Source: Capronia americana
Taxonomy: Eukaryota; Ascomycota; Eurotiomycetes; Chaetothyriales; Herpotrichiellaceae
NCBI GenBank assembly: GCA_016110215.1
Contig: JADWQD010000007.1
Span: 310,001-374,000, forward strand
DNA: 64,000 bases
Reading direction: 5' to 3'
Shown here: positions 1 to 11,520 of the stretch, piece by piece
Layout: every line of letters begins with the position of its first letter
Position numbering within the stretch: position 1 is the first letter of the stretch
Program-made: the position numbers and the translations under genes
The notes under the pieces: generated by a model
What the model was told of the DNA's origin: nothing
The model's database searches: none
What the model saw: only the letters and a program-made list of their open reading frames with translations

Positions 1-752
1 GCTTTGATGTCCTGGATCGTGCCGGTGATTGTCGTGTTCAACCACACGTCGCACGGACGGGTGACCTCGAACCATCCGCAGAGCTCATCGTATGTTTCCT
101 GCCGGGTCTCATCAAGCGGGAACCGGAATGAAGAATCGCCGTCGTCGTCCGCTCCGTCCAGAATGGCTGCATCACCCTGCATGCTGCTGATGCCCACGGG
201 CAGGGGCTCGAACAGTTCGTCCCGCGCAATCGCCAGCCGTTCACGATATGACTTCACCGAGCGGGAGCCCAACTGCCGTCGCGGCGGCCGCCATCCTCCT
301 TGCGCGTGCGCCGCGGCACGGTCTTCCAGCACTGCATATTTGAAGGTGGACCTTGCCGAGAGCGTTCCGGCAGCCCTTTCGAGATAGCTACGCCATGTGG
401 GCGGTTCGCGCAACGGCCGACTTAGCACCTCCTGGCAAGGTGTCGATGTCATGTTGAAGTTTTGAAGCTGCTCGCGACAGTCTTCGCGGAAGTCCTTTAC
501 TGAAGTCCACATGGCCAGATCGAGGGCCCACCACGCCGACACGAGACTGAGTGTGCCAACCAGTGCGCCGACGGAAAATTTGACGACTTGAAGGAGAGTA
601 AAACTGCGACTGAAGCTTCGGAATGACTGGCCCAGTCGGGCTGAGCTCACAATCAGGGAATTAGGCAACGAGAACCGTTGGCTGAAGTCAACGGGCATGA
701 TTGCCCGTTCGACATCGTGGCCTATTTGAATGGTCGTTGTTGTGGCCATCAT
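1..752 (-). CDS. Hypothetical membrane protein, N-terminal part, cut by window edge
   Basis: Reading leftward from position 752 the frame stays open to the window edge for 250 codons, so this is the N-terminal part of a larger protein. Two ATG codons are adjacent (752 and 749), and an in-frame TAG lies two codons upstream, which fixes the start. The product has a short N-terminal tail, one clear hydrophobic segment at about residues 53-76 (LLQVVKFSVGALVGTLSLVS begins it) and then a hydrophilic domain with scattered Cys and Trp. It therefore looks like a single-pass membrane protein with a large soluble domain. I do not recognise the family. The codon pattern is normal for the window and no intron is needed in the visible part. 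The short plus-strand ORF over the same bases is a shadow. Confidence 0.7.
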   Translation of the reverse strand, partial: MMATTTTIQIGHDVERAIMPVDFSQRFSLPNSLIVSSARLGQSFRSFSRSFTLLQVVKFSVGALVGTLSLVSAWWALDLAMWTSVKDFREDCREQLQNFNMTSTPCQEVLSRPLREPPTWRSYLERAAGTLSARSTFKYAVLEDRAAAHAQGGWRPPRRQLGSRSVKSYRERLAIARDELFEPLPVGISSMQGDAAILDGADDDGDSSFRFPLDETRQETYDELCGWFEVTRPCDVWLNTTITGTIQDIK

Positions 753-1019
753 GCGCTATGCTTGGAGCACAAACATGAGCCGATGTGATGGTGGTTGCCG
801 GTCCGATCGTCAATCATCGACGACGAGATGCGATAGGAAGAAAGTGGACAATGTTGGAGGGGGAAAAGGCCACTTGGTGGTCGACGAAGAGTGGCTGCCT
901 CGCACAGCCTCGCAGCACGAGGGTCGAGACAGGGGCCGAAACTCTACCCGCTTCCGCATGACAGGGGGAACGGTACGCCTGATTGGTGGATGGGCCCGAC
1001 CGTGCAAGATACATGTACA

Positions 1020-2797
1020 TCAAGCTCCTCCAGATCGAGATGTTCTGGTTTGAGCATTCTTCGAGTTGGCCTGCTCTAGCCACGCACACCTCATCTCGTG
1101 GCCAAACGCCTCCAGCTCGATATCACTGATCACAGGAATGGTATCACCAGGTTGCGGCCCGATGAGCCAGGCAGAGAGCTGCTGTGCTATCCTGTATCTG
1201 CTTTCATCAGGCAGTAATTGAAGTAGTTCCACTGTCGCAGTGGTTAGCAGTGTGGCCCTGTGAATCAAAAGCACCGAAGCGAGGATGTCGTCCACACTCC
1301 ACGAGGTCCTTACCCATGTCGACACTCTCCCAAAAGCGAAGGAGAGGTCTGTTTTTCTGCACTTGCATCTCAGAGCTCCAGTCAACGGCCTTGGGACTTG
1401 CGTTGGGTAAGAATGAGGCGGAGACATGGCCGACAATCGCGATGATAGTAAATGGCTTCAAGCCTGAGCCAGGGGCATGTGTATTCCCGTGAGCGGTCAC
1501 CGAGCCGAAGGGCGATGGATTACCATGTGATTCGACGTATCGATATAATGTGTCCAAGAATTCCGCCGACATCTCGAGATCGTCTCGAAGCTCGAAGAGG
1601 ATCTTATTCACAGTCCAGAGCAATATCAGCTGGTAGGGAGAAAGCGCCATGTCTTTTAGATCCTGCAGCACCAGGAAGCGGCGCAAAGTGGACGAGGTGC
1701 CAAACGTTCGGTCACGGCTTGTCACATATCTTCGTCGTGAGTCGAAAGACTCAGATTCTCGCATCGCTGGTGACGATTCCGGGCACTTAAGGCTGTTTAC
1801 TGGCAAGTCCATTGCGTGTCGTTGCATGCTCGACTGGATCCTAAGAAATCTTTCAATGGCCGCCGTCAATGTCTGCAGGCTTGTAAAAGCATGGGTTCCA
1901 AGACCGACCCATAGCAGATTGACATAGGCACAGAAGCCGGTGAAGAATGACAATGGCTGAGTCGCGGCGCGCTGTGGAAGGAGAGTGTGCCGCACGAATG
2001 CCAGGTGTCGGCGTGCAAGGTCGAGCGAACCAACTCGCCACTCTATCATACTTCCGAAGGAAAGCCCTGTTATCGTAGTGTCCGAGACCCGAGTGGTTGA
2101 GTCAGCTATTAGCTCGTTAATGTAAGCATATATTTTGGCTCGACGGGCAAGAAGCACCACCGCCTTCTGAGAATCATCGGGAATGGTGAACCTCTCCGCG
2201 TACAGCAAGGTCCATTGCACCCAGAGTCGATTGAGCTGGATCTGGGGCACATTCATATCCCTCACAGGGCAGTACAATGCCCCCGGTTGAGTGCCATATA
2301 CGTAAGCAGGAGTCGTAAGCAAATCTTGCTGGCCATCAGTCACTCCGCTTCGCGAGTTTGAGCTCAGGGGCCTCACAGTGATGAAGGATATTACGCTCGT
2401 GGCGACTCAAGGGTAACGCCGGTCCCAAGAATGGATCCAATTCCTCATAGAGCGTCGGTTCCGACGAAGGAGCGTTTCGAAGATGATGAGAAGAGTTTAG
2501 GGGGCTACACCCTGGGCAAGAGACTTTGGTAGAATGTGGCTTGCATGTAGGCATGTGGGGATTGCTCTTATCTCTCTGTTCGCTATTGACTTGATGCTGG
2601 GTGATTTTCTGCGGCCGAGTGGACGTCTTCGTGCCTCCGGTGGCCTTGACTTGAATCAAGTCAGCAGATCCCAGGTTTCGGCGGTTATGCGACACAATCG
2701 CAGCGTGCGAAAGGGCTCTGAAACGCTGACGTTGCTGGTCTGTCTTTGATAATGCGGTCGGTCTGGAGATAATGAAGCAGAGGGTCACTGGTGCCAT
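1020..2797 (-). CDS. Fungal-specific transcription-factor-like protein without zinc cluster
   Basis: Three exons (2377-2797, 2325 excluded boundary: 1314-2324, 1020-1231) join in frame to a protein of about 547 residues. Intron 2 (1232-1313) has GTAAGG, a CTAAC branch site and CAG. Intron 1 (2325-2376) has GTGAGG and an AAG acceptor and restores the expected ILHHY motif. The N-terminus (about residues 1-45, ending in HAAIVSHNRR) is a basic stretch typical of a fungal family related to the fungal_trans middle homology region (often annotated DUF3468 or fungal-specific transcription factor). The rest is helical with LYEELDPFLGPALP and many leucine-rich segments. No Zn2Cys6 cluster is present, so direct DNA binding is uncertain. 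It lies upstream of a sugar porter on the same strand, but a regulatory link is only a guess. Exon 1 placement is the weaker part of the model. Confidence 0.7.
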
Positions 2798-3968
2798 GGT
2801 GGACCACCACTGGATCCAGTTATGGCCGGTATTGAAATCGGTGCTGGAGAGATCGAGATCTTGATGATATCAGACATGGATATAAAGGCCCATTAATGGC
2901 TGAACAGCTGCCCAAGCGTCAGGGGGAGGCATCATCATAACCTCGGGAAGATGTCGCATAATGAAGGAGCTGCAGGATCCTCCATTGAGAGAGAAGAATA
3001 TGTCCCGACTAGTGTCTTGTCCGGAAGAAGTAGTTGCTCCTCCCAATGAGAAGCACCACAGCTTGGAGAACCTTTGAGCCGATTGGAAAATCCGGCGCCC
3101 TGTGGGAGGGAAAGCCAATCTCACAGATTGTGCCTTGCATAGTCGCTACGCAGCTGTCTCCTGGAGAGGAAAAATCATGGGTTGGCTTGCATAGAAGGCC
3201 GAGATGACGCGATCCGTTTCTTGTCCAACGGACGCTTCAATTGGTGAAAGACGAGTGTCCGACCAGGTGCTAATGCATCTTTCATGAATCCGTGGTGCCT
3301 TGGTATGTCCAAAAGCCTGAACTCCGTGTCTGGCCACTGAGGTTAAAGGCGACGATGTTGGACTATTTGACAGAGAGCAGTGGATGAGAATACGAGGTAC
3401 GAGTTATACGTGCGCCACAAAAGTTCAGCCACAAAATCCTTCGGCTGTCATTACAACTCAGTGCAGGTTGCACGGGAATCCCCCGCGAAATGTGGCGCTT
3501 AGTGTCGCCGCTTTTGGGGGCCTTCTTCCCTCAATGCCAATGTCAGTCTCCTGGTCAGTCGTTCCCCAAGAGGCACAGATGTCGGGTCAATAGGCTATGC
3601 AAGGCCCCCGCTATTAGGTCGGTGGTCCGGTATTGGCTCTCGCCCCGCTTCGTGGTTGTAAGTCATCTCATCTGTCGTCTCATCTGGATTGGGAAGGGAT
3701 GTTAAATCTTCCTCGGGATCTTCATCCAGCGATTCGCTTTCCCCCGTCAATCTCGACGTGGGCTGACTATTATGTAACGAAGGCCCGGCAGGTGCTGGAA
3801 AAGCATGTACTAGAACCGGTGTGGGACGGGAAAGAGTCTTAGAGCAGGTGTGAGCGTCTAGGACAAAGTACGGTATCTGTATTCAAGGGTCTACCCATCA
3901 TTTTTCCTTCGTTCTAGCAATGTTAGCTGTAGTGAATTCTGCCCTTCGGATGCTAGCGCGCCGTCACT
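2798..3968. other. Intergenic gap, no gene seen
   Basis: This 1.17-kb stretch lies upstream of the transcription-factor-like gene and downstream of the sugar porter, both on the minus strand. Open frames here are all below about 85 codons and show no recognisable motif or splice-linked partner. It presumably holds the promoter of the former and the 3' UTR of the latter. Confidence 0.5.
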
Positions 3969-5927
3969 TCAAGCAGACTCTCGATGGTTAGCCACGGCAG
4001 TCTCCTTGGTCTCGCCCACGGCCTTGCCCTCGTTCGGCGGTGAGCCAGTAATATCAACACCAACTGCCAAGAGGCGTTCGTCCAGCGCCCGCCGGCGCTC
4101 CTCGTCGAGGTGCGAGAGGTCGACGGCGACTTCGTCACCGAATTTTGCAGCAATCTCTTCGAGCGAGAGCCCATTGGTCTCCGGGAGCCGCCACAAGAAC
4201 GGAAGGCATGCCGCCGGAACAATGATAAAGACGAGGTAATACCTACAACTCGTTAGCACGGTCGCGGAACGGGCGAGTGGCGGTGACAAGGGCAAAGCCC
4301 AAACACTTACTTCCATCCAATGTCGGCGAATGCAGTCGGTGCGACCTCGGTGTAGAGTAGCGTGAACGCAAAAAGACCTGCAATCGAGGTCCCCAGTCCG
4401 TGGGCTCGGACACCTGTTGGAAAGATCTCGCTGCAGTACACGTAGCTGCTGGCGTCTTGGCTTCCTCCATAGAAGGTGACAAAGAGGAACAAGAACAACA
4501 CCCCTGCTGCATTGCCCCCCTTGTTGGATGTTCCCGCATAAGTGGCCACCATGGCAGTCTCGATAGCCATCATGCAAATGCAGCCCATCAAGCCGAAGGT
4601 GATGATGGGAATGCGCCCAAGACGATCAAGCAGCATGGCATTGATCCAATTCATAAACGCAGCCCACGAGGTATAGATGGCGTAGAGTAGGAGAGGGAGC
4701 CACCCGTACAGGCCGAGATTGTTGTACAAGAGGACTTGATAATTGTTGACAACGAGGACGCCGGTGCTCTGTGCTGCGCATCTGCCGAGCGTGTTAGTAG
4801 AAGCCCACAAGGCGCGACGAAATCGAGACGTACTGCACCAGGAGGCCCGAATATATCCGCTTACGGTACGAAGCACGCTTGAGCATGCCCCAGATTCCGT
4901 GCACACCGGTCGCATTCTCCAGCTCGATCTGCTTGGAGATCTGGTAGAATTCTTCCTTGGCTGCCAGGCCTGATGGATCGTCTGGTCGGGTGTGCAGCTT
5001 TTGGAGAATCTCGAGCGCGCGCCGCTCTTTGCTCTTTGAAATGAGCCAACGAGGGGATTCGGGCAACCAAGGCGAGCCGATAAGTAGGATCAGGGGCGCT
5101 ACAATCTGCAGACTGAGGCATAGTCGCCACTGCACTTGAGGAGCTGCAAAATAGCAGCCCAGACCTGTGAATGCGGCCGACCCCTGAAGGCCCGAGTCAG
5201 ATCCTCACTGCAGGGAATGGGTTTCAGATGTATAATACTTACGTAGCCACAGACAATCAGAACCCCGTGTGAACCTTGCCCAAAATGTCAGCACGACGTC
5301 GAAACAGAAGCGACTAGGAGAATGCTACTTACCCGTCATTCGACCTCGTTGCTTTGCAGGCGACAACTCCGACTATACCGCACGTCAGTAGGGTTGCACC
5401 TCGCAAGCCAAACCGATGGACTGACCATGTATGCAGGCACGGTGACTTGCATCATGCCCACCCCGACGCCATTCAGGAACCGTCCAACGAGAAACATGGC
5501 CACGTGAGCCGCCCCTCCCTGGATCGCAGCCGAGACAACGCAGATGACACAGACTATCTGAATCGACCTGCAGCGGCCGAGTCTGTTGAGGATCCAGTTG
5601 ACAATGAGAGCACCGATAATGCCTCCCCCAGCGAACAGACCATTGGCAGCTAGGTGTCATTGTCAGATGTCTGCAATGCCAGCGAACCTGCTTGCGCTTA
5701 CCGCCGATTATATCATTTCCCTCCTTGGCATTTGGTCCAGTGAGAGAAATGTCAAAATAGTCCCAGAATGCGGGCAACCCAAAGACGGAACCGATGATGG
5801 ATGAATTGTATCCGTACGTAAATGAGCCTAACGCGCTGAAGAAGACAACATAAAAGTTGTACGTGTTAGCCTTGGCAGAGTGCGAGGCGTCGACCGCCTC
5901 GCCTGAGCCATGCTTGAACAAGCCCAT
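3969..5927 (-). CDS. MFS sugar porter (hexose/lactose permease type)
   Basis: Seven exons (5702-5927, 5426-5649, 5333-5372, 5243-5274, 4834-5183, 4311-4781, 3969-4242) join in frame to about 538 residues, the usual length for fungal sugar porters. Twelve hydrophobic segments can be followed. Family motifs are visible: PAKQRGRM after TM4, PESPRWLISK in the central loop, a DRLGR motif between TM8 and TM9, GVRAHGLG and the C-terminal PETNGLSLEEIAAKFGDE. The first DRxGR-type motif is the variant NRLGRCRS. Introns are 50-80 nt with GTAAGT, GTCAGT or GTACGT donors, and two very short exons (40 and 32 nt) sit in the TM4-TM5 region. The product should import sugars by proton symport at the plasma membrane; the substrate cannot be told. 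A second, distinct porter lies at 45185-47336. Confidence 0.9.
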
Positions 5928-6953
5928 GCTGAAGAATTAAGCAGGCTCGAGTCGGTGGATACAGATGCAGACGACGGAGATCGAAAAAGGTACAAATGAA
6001 CTCGCAGGGCCGATCAGGGGTTTATAATCCCTCTGCGCTGCCACCTACCACGCAGCCACGAGGTGAAAGGGGATCCTCCTTGGGGTCGAACAAGGTGAGG
6101 TACTTGGAGACTGCCCTCGCGATCCTCTGTAGGTCATTATTGTGTTGGAGAACACGGCGAACAAGCGGTGAGAATTCAGAAGGCCGGACATTGTCGCACC
6201 ATGAGCGATGGCGTACAGCCTGGTCGCTTCCGCGGCATCATGACCGGCACTGTGTGAACCAAGGAAGACGACGCATGCTGCCCTGATAAGCAAAGAGATG
6301 ATAGTAGAGTTTGTGGGGGAAAGTTTATGGACTTGGGGAATGGGGTTGGGGAGCTGGAGCTCCCCGCCCTTGGGACTTGCCGTGCGCCATAACAAGCGGA
6401 GAATGCTCAACAAGGAATCATTCAGGGCAAATTAGCGCATGGCCCAAGGGCAAATCTCCGAGCGGTACATGCTCATGAACCATTGCGAATGCGGATTCAA
6501 CTTCAGTTAACCTCGGGTATGCTGTCGATCTACCTCGTATGAGCGATAGTGTTGACCTGTGGTGCTGTTGGGGTCATGTACACATGCACTTGTTCATCTG
6601 CTCATTTCCAGAGGTCTTCCGTCGCCTTTATCTATCTCAGATGCTCCTAGTTGCAATGCCGGAGGGGACTATCATAGGGAGTCTGATTGGTATAAAGCCT
6701 TCACTCTGATGCCTTCTCTGTCACTATGAGGCTGCATAAGGCTGACTTTTCGGTGTAGAGGCGGAGATGGTATCTCTTCTGGTGCCCGGTTCAACAAGTT
6801 CTCCGAGGTTGAGCGATGAGGCAGAGACCTGTGCAAACACTCTCGAACCCTAGAAACCAGTATCGGCTGAGAAGTTCAACTGGGGGTCAAGCCGAGATTT
6901 GCTGACCCCTCTGAGGATGCCTGAGGCCGGTGCTAGGACAAGTAACATGGCAT
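5928..6953. other. Intergenic gap, no gene seen
   Basis: This 1.03-kb stretch holds the promoter of the sugar porter and the 3' end of the aquaglyceroporin gene. A 122-codon minus ORF at 6045-6413 has no motif, no splice-linked continuation and unremarkable composition, so I do not call it. I see no repeats or RNA genes. Confidence 0.5.
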
Positions 6954-7958
6954 TTACTTGGCTGGTGGCTCGCTCTCATAGACGAAAGCCCTATAGACAA
7001 ATCCTCCAAAGATTGCGCCCCAAAATGGAGCAACCACAGGGACCCACCAATAATTGTCCCCGTACGTCCAGACTTCAGGTCCATAACCAGCAAAAGAGCT
7101 GCGCAGCTGTTAGGCTCCAACTCAAATCGTAAGAGATTGCAGGGCTTACGCGAAACAACGAGGCGCAAAGTCTCTAGCCATATTCATCGCGTAACCTGTG
7201 TCTAGCCCGAGGGCACCGCCGATGCAGAGGATGAGGAGAAAAACCCACAAAGGTGCCATATTACGTATTACTTCTGGATGCCCAGTATTCGCAATCGCAA
7301 ATATCCCAACACTCAAAAGAGCCGTAGCCAGGAACTCGGAGAATAGTTGATCAACGGTTGTAAGATATGGCTGGGGATAAGTGCTGAATATGATTGCTGT
7401 TTTGTGCGTACGGATGTTGTGCCCTTCTACAAGATCGATGCCGCTTCTGTAGTTTGCGTAAACCAGTGCGGCACCAGTAAAGCCACCCAGTAGCTAATGA
7501 GGTTAATATCTGCCCGGGGGAAAAGGGGGAAGAGAAAACAAAGGACCAGCCAACAGCGAGCTCCAGCACTCACATGAAAACGTACCTGAGAGATGACATA
7601 GCCAGGGATCTTCCGAAGAGGGAATCCTTGGAATATAGCAAACGCGACCGTAATGGCCGGATCCAGGTGGGCCCCTGTAACCGGACCAGCGACCAACATG
7701 CCTAATATGACGGCGACGCCAGTGACGATGTTGATGGACAAATACGAGCCTTTTTTTCCATCAGAAATGACGACTTGGGCAACCACACCCTCCAGAAAAA
7801 GTACCATCTGTAGTCAAGTCTCCTCAGTCGATTGTTCAATGCATGAGCGGGCTAATACGTACAACTAACGTTCCGAGGAATTCTGCACAAGGTTCTCGAA
7901 GGTGGAAGCGTAACCTCCTCCATGCAAGAGTGGTTGCTTCTGATATATTCTTGGCCAT
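6954..7958 (-). CDS. Aquaglyceroporin (MIP family) with DPA and NMA boxes
   Basis: Four exons (7863-7958, 7586-7807, 7150-7493, 6954-7098) give about 268 residues, with all junctions in frame. Intron 3 has GTAAGC, a CTAAC branch site and GCGCAG. The product shows the two half-helix repeats of major intrinsic proteins. The first pore motif reads GAHLDPAIT, where NPA is usual, and the second reads GYAMNMARDFAPR. The extended loop (GYGPEVWTYGDNYWWVPVVA) and the Asp after the second motif's Arg are aquaglyceroporin-like rather than water-selective. It should sit in the plasma membrane and pass glycerol or other small neutral solutes, possibly including arsenite or antimonite. Start is taken at MAKNIS (7958); the frame is open to another ATG at 8153, which would add about 65 poorly conserved-looking residues. 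The next gene upstream, same strand, is arsH. Confidence 0.88.
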
Positions 7959-9442
7959 GGTGATCTCATTGTTAGGACCAGTCCCTCTCCATAGCCGACA
8001 TACAAGGCTACACGTTTGGCTGGCGTCCTGCATTTTGTGCAACTTTGACAAGGGATGTGCAAGGAAGGGAATCCCTCGCAATGTCCAGCAATAAATACAG
8101 CTGGACCCGGGCATGGCCGGAATACATTGTTGGACGCCGCCCTTGCATGGCATACAAATTCACAGCGTCCCTTTCAACAAGTTCCAGGAGCGGGATACTG
8201 TGGAAGCGAAAATGAGGTTGCCCATGCCCATTTCAATAGCCAATTATGCACGGGCAATGACACCTTAAGCCGCGGACGTCATTGCCACGCAAAGAAAAGC
8301 CCGTCAGCCATCGGTGGGAAGGACACATCAACGAACCAGGAACACAATAAGAACCACGTGCCCTATTTGCTTAGCAGAATGAAGTCCAAGCAGAGCACAA
8401 CACACAGCAAAGTTTGAGCCGTATGTGGAATGCCATGGAGTTTGCAGCTTATCCCCCTTTGCGGCTGCTGTTTGTAAGCACCAAACTGCGATTCAAACCA
8501 ACGTGATGAAGAGTGTCCTTGGAGGGCAACCGCCCTCCCAGATTATGCGTCATCTAGAGACGTCCAAGGAGACCTACGAGGTTCTTTGACTGCTTTACTC
8601 TTTGTCGACCTCGGGAAGTAAGATGTGCAATACACAGTAAGGCTCCGGCCTTCGTGAAGTGAACGGCCGGGTGTAAAACAACGAATCAGAAGGGCTCGGT
8701 GACAAAGCGAGGGCCTCTTCTTGTAATTGGTTGGCATGACCACCAATAACATATTGCCCTGGGATCGGCTAGTGGACACTGGTCTGCGCCGCCAACCCAA
8801 ACAGGCATGACAGCTCGAAGCACCCTAGCCGTCCAAGAGACTTATCACTGTCCGCCTCCCCGGAATATCAACGTTGGCGGCACTTGCATTGAAGCCATAT
8901 TGCGAAGGCCTGGGCTGGGCGTTGGTGCAAGTCTCCTTAGGCCCTATTCTTTCAATTCGCTCAACTGCTCCACTTTGGCCAGACTCGACCAACGCCCTTT
9001 CCTTTCCTGATGCGATCCAACTCGCAGTCGCTCGCAAAGGGGAGGGCAACAGATTACTTTCGGCGATGGTTGAGTAGAATAGAACGTTTGTGCTCGCAGC
9101 CTCGGAATGATTCTGAACCCGATTTCTTGAAGAAAGAAGCCTGGTAGACCTCCGAGTATCAAGCGGGCATGATGATGATGGAGAGATGCTGGTCCGAATG
9201 ATCACTTCCGTGGTCTCGAATGGATAGTCTTCAGTCATCAGCACGCGAGCAGGCTCTTAGCAAAATTTCAAGTCAGTCGGGGAATGCGATCTTTTGTACA
9301 GTACTGCCCACCTCCAGTACTAGACCCTTGCGCTATATTTGTTCACCTCTAACTCTAATTGTCACTCTAGAATGTGGATATCTAACCTCAGAATACACTT
9401 AGATGCCTGGAGTTGTTAACGGCGAAGGAATCCTAGCCTATA
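7959..9442. other. Intergenic gap between aquaglyceroporin and arsH
   Basis: This 1.48-kb stretch contains only short open frames (up to 139 codons, minus, 8825-9244) with no motif or plausible splice partner. It should hold the aquaglyceroporin promoter, or an extended N-terminus if the 8153 start is used, and the 3' UTR of arsH. Nothing else is visible. Confidence 0.5.
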
Positions 9443-10447
9443 TCATTTCCTGGTCAGTGGCTCTCGCTCACTGAAACGGTCACTGAATAAGGCGAAGTGC
9501 GGCCGCATGATAACCGTATATTTCACAAATTCCTCGGCGCAATCAACCAGTCGATCTCGATTGCTTCCTGGCATCAACCTCGAGCCGCCTTCATCTGCAT
9601 GTTTGTCTGTGAACAAGGTGTAGGCCTGCGGAACTGATGACTGGTTCGGGATGGTGAACATCCGCATCCATCTTCCTAGGACACGGAGGCTGTTGATTGT
9701 GTTAAAAGATTGCGAACCGCCGGAGACCATTGCCAATCCCAACGTGCGTCCCTGGGTGGGTCGCACAGATCCGGTACTCAGTGGGATCCAGTCGATCTGA
9801 TTCTTGAAGACGGCTGTGAGGTTACCATGTTGCTCCGGTGACACCCAAAAATGTCCATCGCTCCAGCGACTGAGGTCTCGTAGTTCTTGCACCTTTGGAT
9901 GGCCGTGTTGTTCATCGTCTTTGACAGGCAGACCCTGCGGATTGTAGACTCGCACGTCACAGCCAAGCCGCCAAAGAACTCGGGCGACTTCAAAGGCAAG
10001 AAACTTCGAGTACGATCTAAGCAGAATAAGTATATATATATCCCATGTACGTGGATCTAATGGATCAACCTACCTCTGACGAAGACTCCCATACAATACC
10101 AGAACCTTGATCCTCTCGCCTGTCACTCTCAAATCGTTGTACACCAATTCAGTCACGGTGGCAAGCTCCAGCCTGCTGACCCAATCCTGCCGTTGGATGT
10201 CGTCAGGGAGTATGAATGGTCGATATCTCGAGCGTATCACAGGATCGTCGAAAGATGCCGGTACAGCAAGTGATCGATATGCAAATTCAGGATGACGTTC
10301 AGGTTTCAGGATCTCGCGCATGACCGCCGTATTGTTCAGGTCGCCATTTATCGATGGTGGTATGGATGATGAGGATATTGGATGTATCGGCGGATTGTGC
10401 GCTTCGGTGTAGACGGAAGGTTGTGGGGGTACAGCGGCCGCCGTCAT
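9443..10447 (-). CDS. arsH: ArsH-type NADPH-dependent FMN reductase
   Basis: Two exons (10074-10447 and 9443-10016) join to about 315 residues. The 57-nt intron (GTAGGT...TTAG, containing a TATATATATA run) splits the flavin-binding motif GSLRQRSYS. Further ArsH hallmarks follow: DVRVYNPQGLPVKDD, the EQHGNLTAVFKNQIDWIPLS segment and a GRTLGLAMVSGGSQSFNTIN block. ArsH proteins are flavodoxin-fold oxidoreductases that oxidise trivalent organoarsenicals in bacteria and act in metal and quinone redox reactions. I chose the ATG at 10447 (MTAAAVPPQ); the frame extends to 10594, adding about 49 residues that look low-complexity. No arsenite permease, arsenate reductase or methyltransferase is nearby, but the downstream neighbour is an aquaglyceroporin. 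The C-terminal FALFSDRFSEREPLTRK is intact. Confidence 0.93.
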
Positions 10448-10947
10448 TTTGTGATATCCAAATTTGGGCGCCCGTCCAAAAGGAACCAAAGATGACCGTG
10501 GGACAGCTACAGGGAGGAGTGATACAAGGGGATGTGGGCTTGATTGCTTTATCATGCCAAAATTAGTGCAGTTGACACGCGTTGGCAATCTCATCAGATG
10601 TCGAAGGGGGGTGCACCACGGTACGCAGCAGTGACCTTTGTTTGTTGCGAGCTGCTGGCTACTGTAGAAAGGATTAGGGAAGTTCCAGGCTTACACGAAA
10701 TAGTTGCAACGTTGTTAGTGCAAAGGTCGCTTTGTCACTCGGCGATTGTGATTTGTCGCTTGCTAGCATGTGCGACTTCTTAGAATGCGTCGCACGGCCA
10801 CCGGAACTGATGGGTACTCCGTAATGTTTCTTACTGTAGCAGAAATTTCCAGGCAACCATCAGGAATCACTTAGGGAACGTATGCGGAAGCACTTGTTTC
10901 GTACGGCACGCACTTTCGGTTCATGCTCTACCGGACTTCTACCGAGT

Positions 10948-11060
10948 GATTTATAGCTACCAAAGTATACTACTAAAATTACTTATATAGTAGTGTGCTA
11001 TCCCCTTATAATACTTCATAATCATCCTTCTTTATTACCAGCTATAAGGGCGAACTACCA
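10948..11060. other. AT-rich tract, possible decayed repeat
   Basis: Local composition shifts abruptly to many TA, TAA and TTA steps (for example TACTACTAAAATTACTTATA), unlike the rest of the window. Such blocks in Pezizomycotina often are remnants of transposons mutated by repeat-induced point mutation, but no terminal repeat or coding remnant is visible here, so the origin is a guess. Confidence 0.35.
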
Positions 11061-11520
11061 GAACGTAATAACGCAGTAGGGGCTCTGAGCACGACTACAC
11101 GACGGCTGCTGCCTCCGGCCAATGCACGCAGCGTTGCGAAGGTAGTTATTGAAGAGGCACCTTCAGACAGTGCTGGCAAGTGAAGACGATTGCGTGGGCA
11201 TACCTCGTACAGGGCATACTGTTTTGGTGTTGGGATAGTACCTAGTTTTGGTTGTTGGCATCAACCGTCCTAGCATGCTCACGTCCCGCCTGGCCGAAAC
11301 GAGTGAGGATACCTTACGACCTACTCCTTATATCACCCATACACGATAGTAGAGGGGGGATTCAAGATATGTAGAATGAAGCACAACAGGGTACATCTAG
11401 GCGAATAGAGGTGAGGTAGGGAAAATTCAGGCTGAACGAGGGTGAGAGAGACGAAGTGGAAAATGAAGTTTTTTACAACCGTTAAAAGCGGCGGCGCGCC
11501 CAGCCTGCGACCATACCCGA

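Noticed and set aside
6045..6413. 122-codon minus-strand ORF between the sugar porter and the channel
   Set aside because: No motif and no splice continuation; lies in the presumed sugar porter promoter.
3969..10447. A sugar-use or secondary-metabolite gene cluster
   Set aside because: The porter, channel and ArsH genes share a strand but no biosynthetic enzyme, hydrolase or coherent pathway links them.
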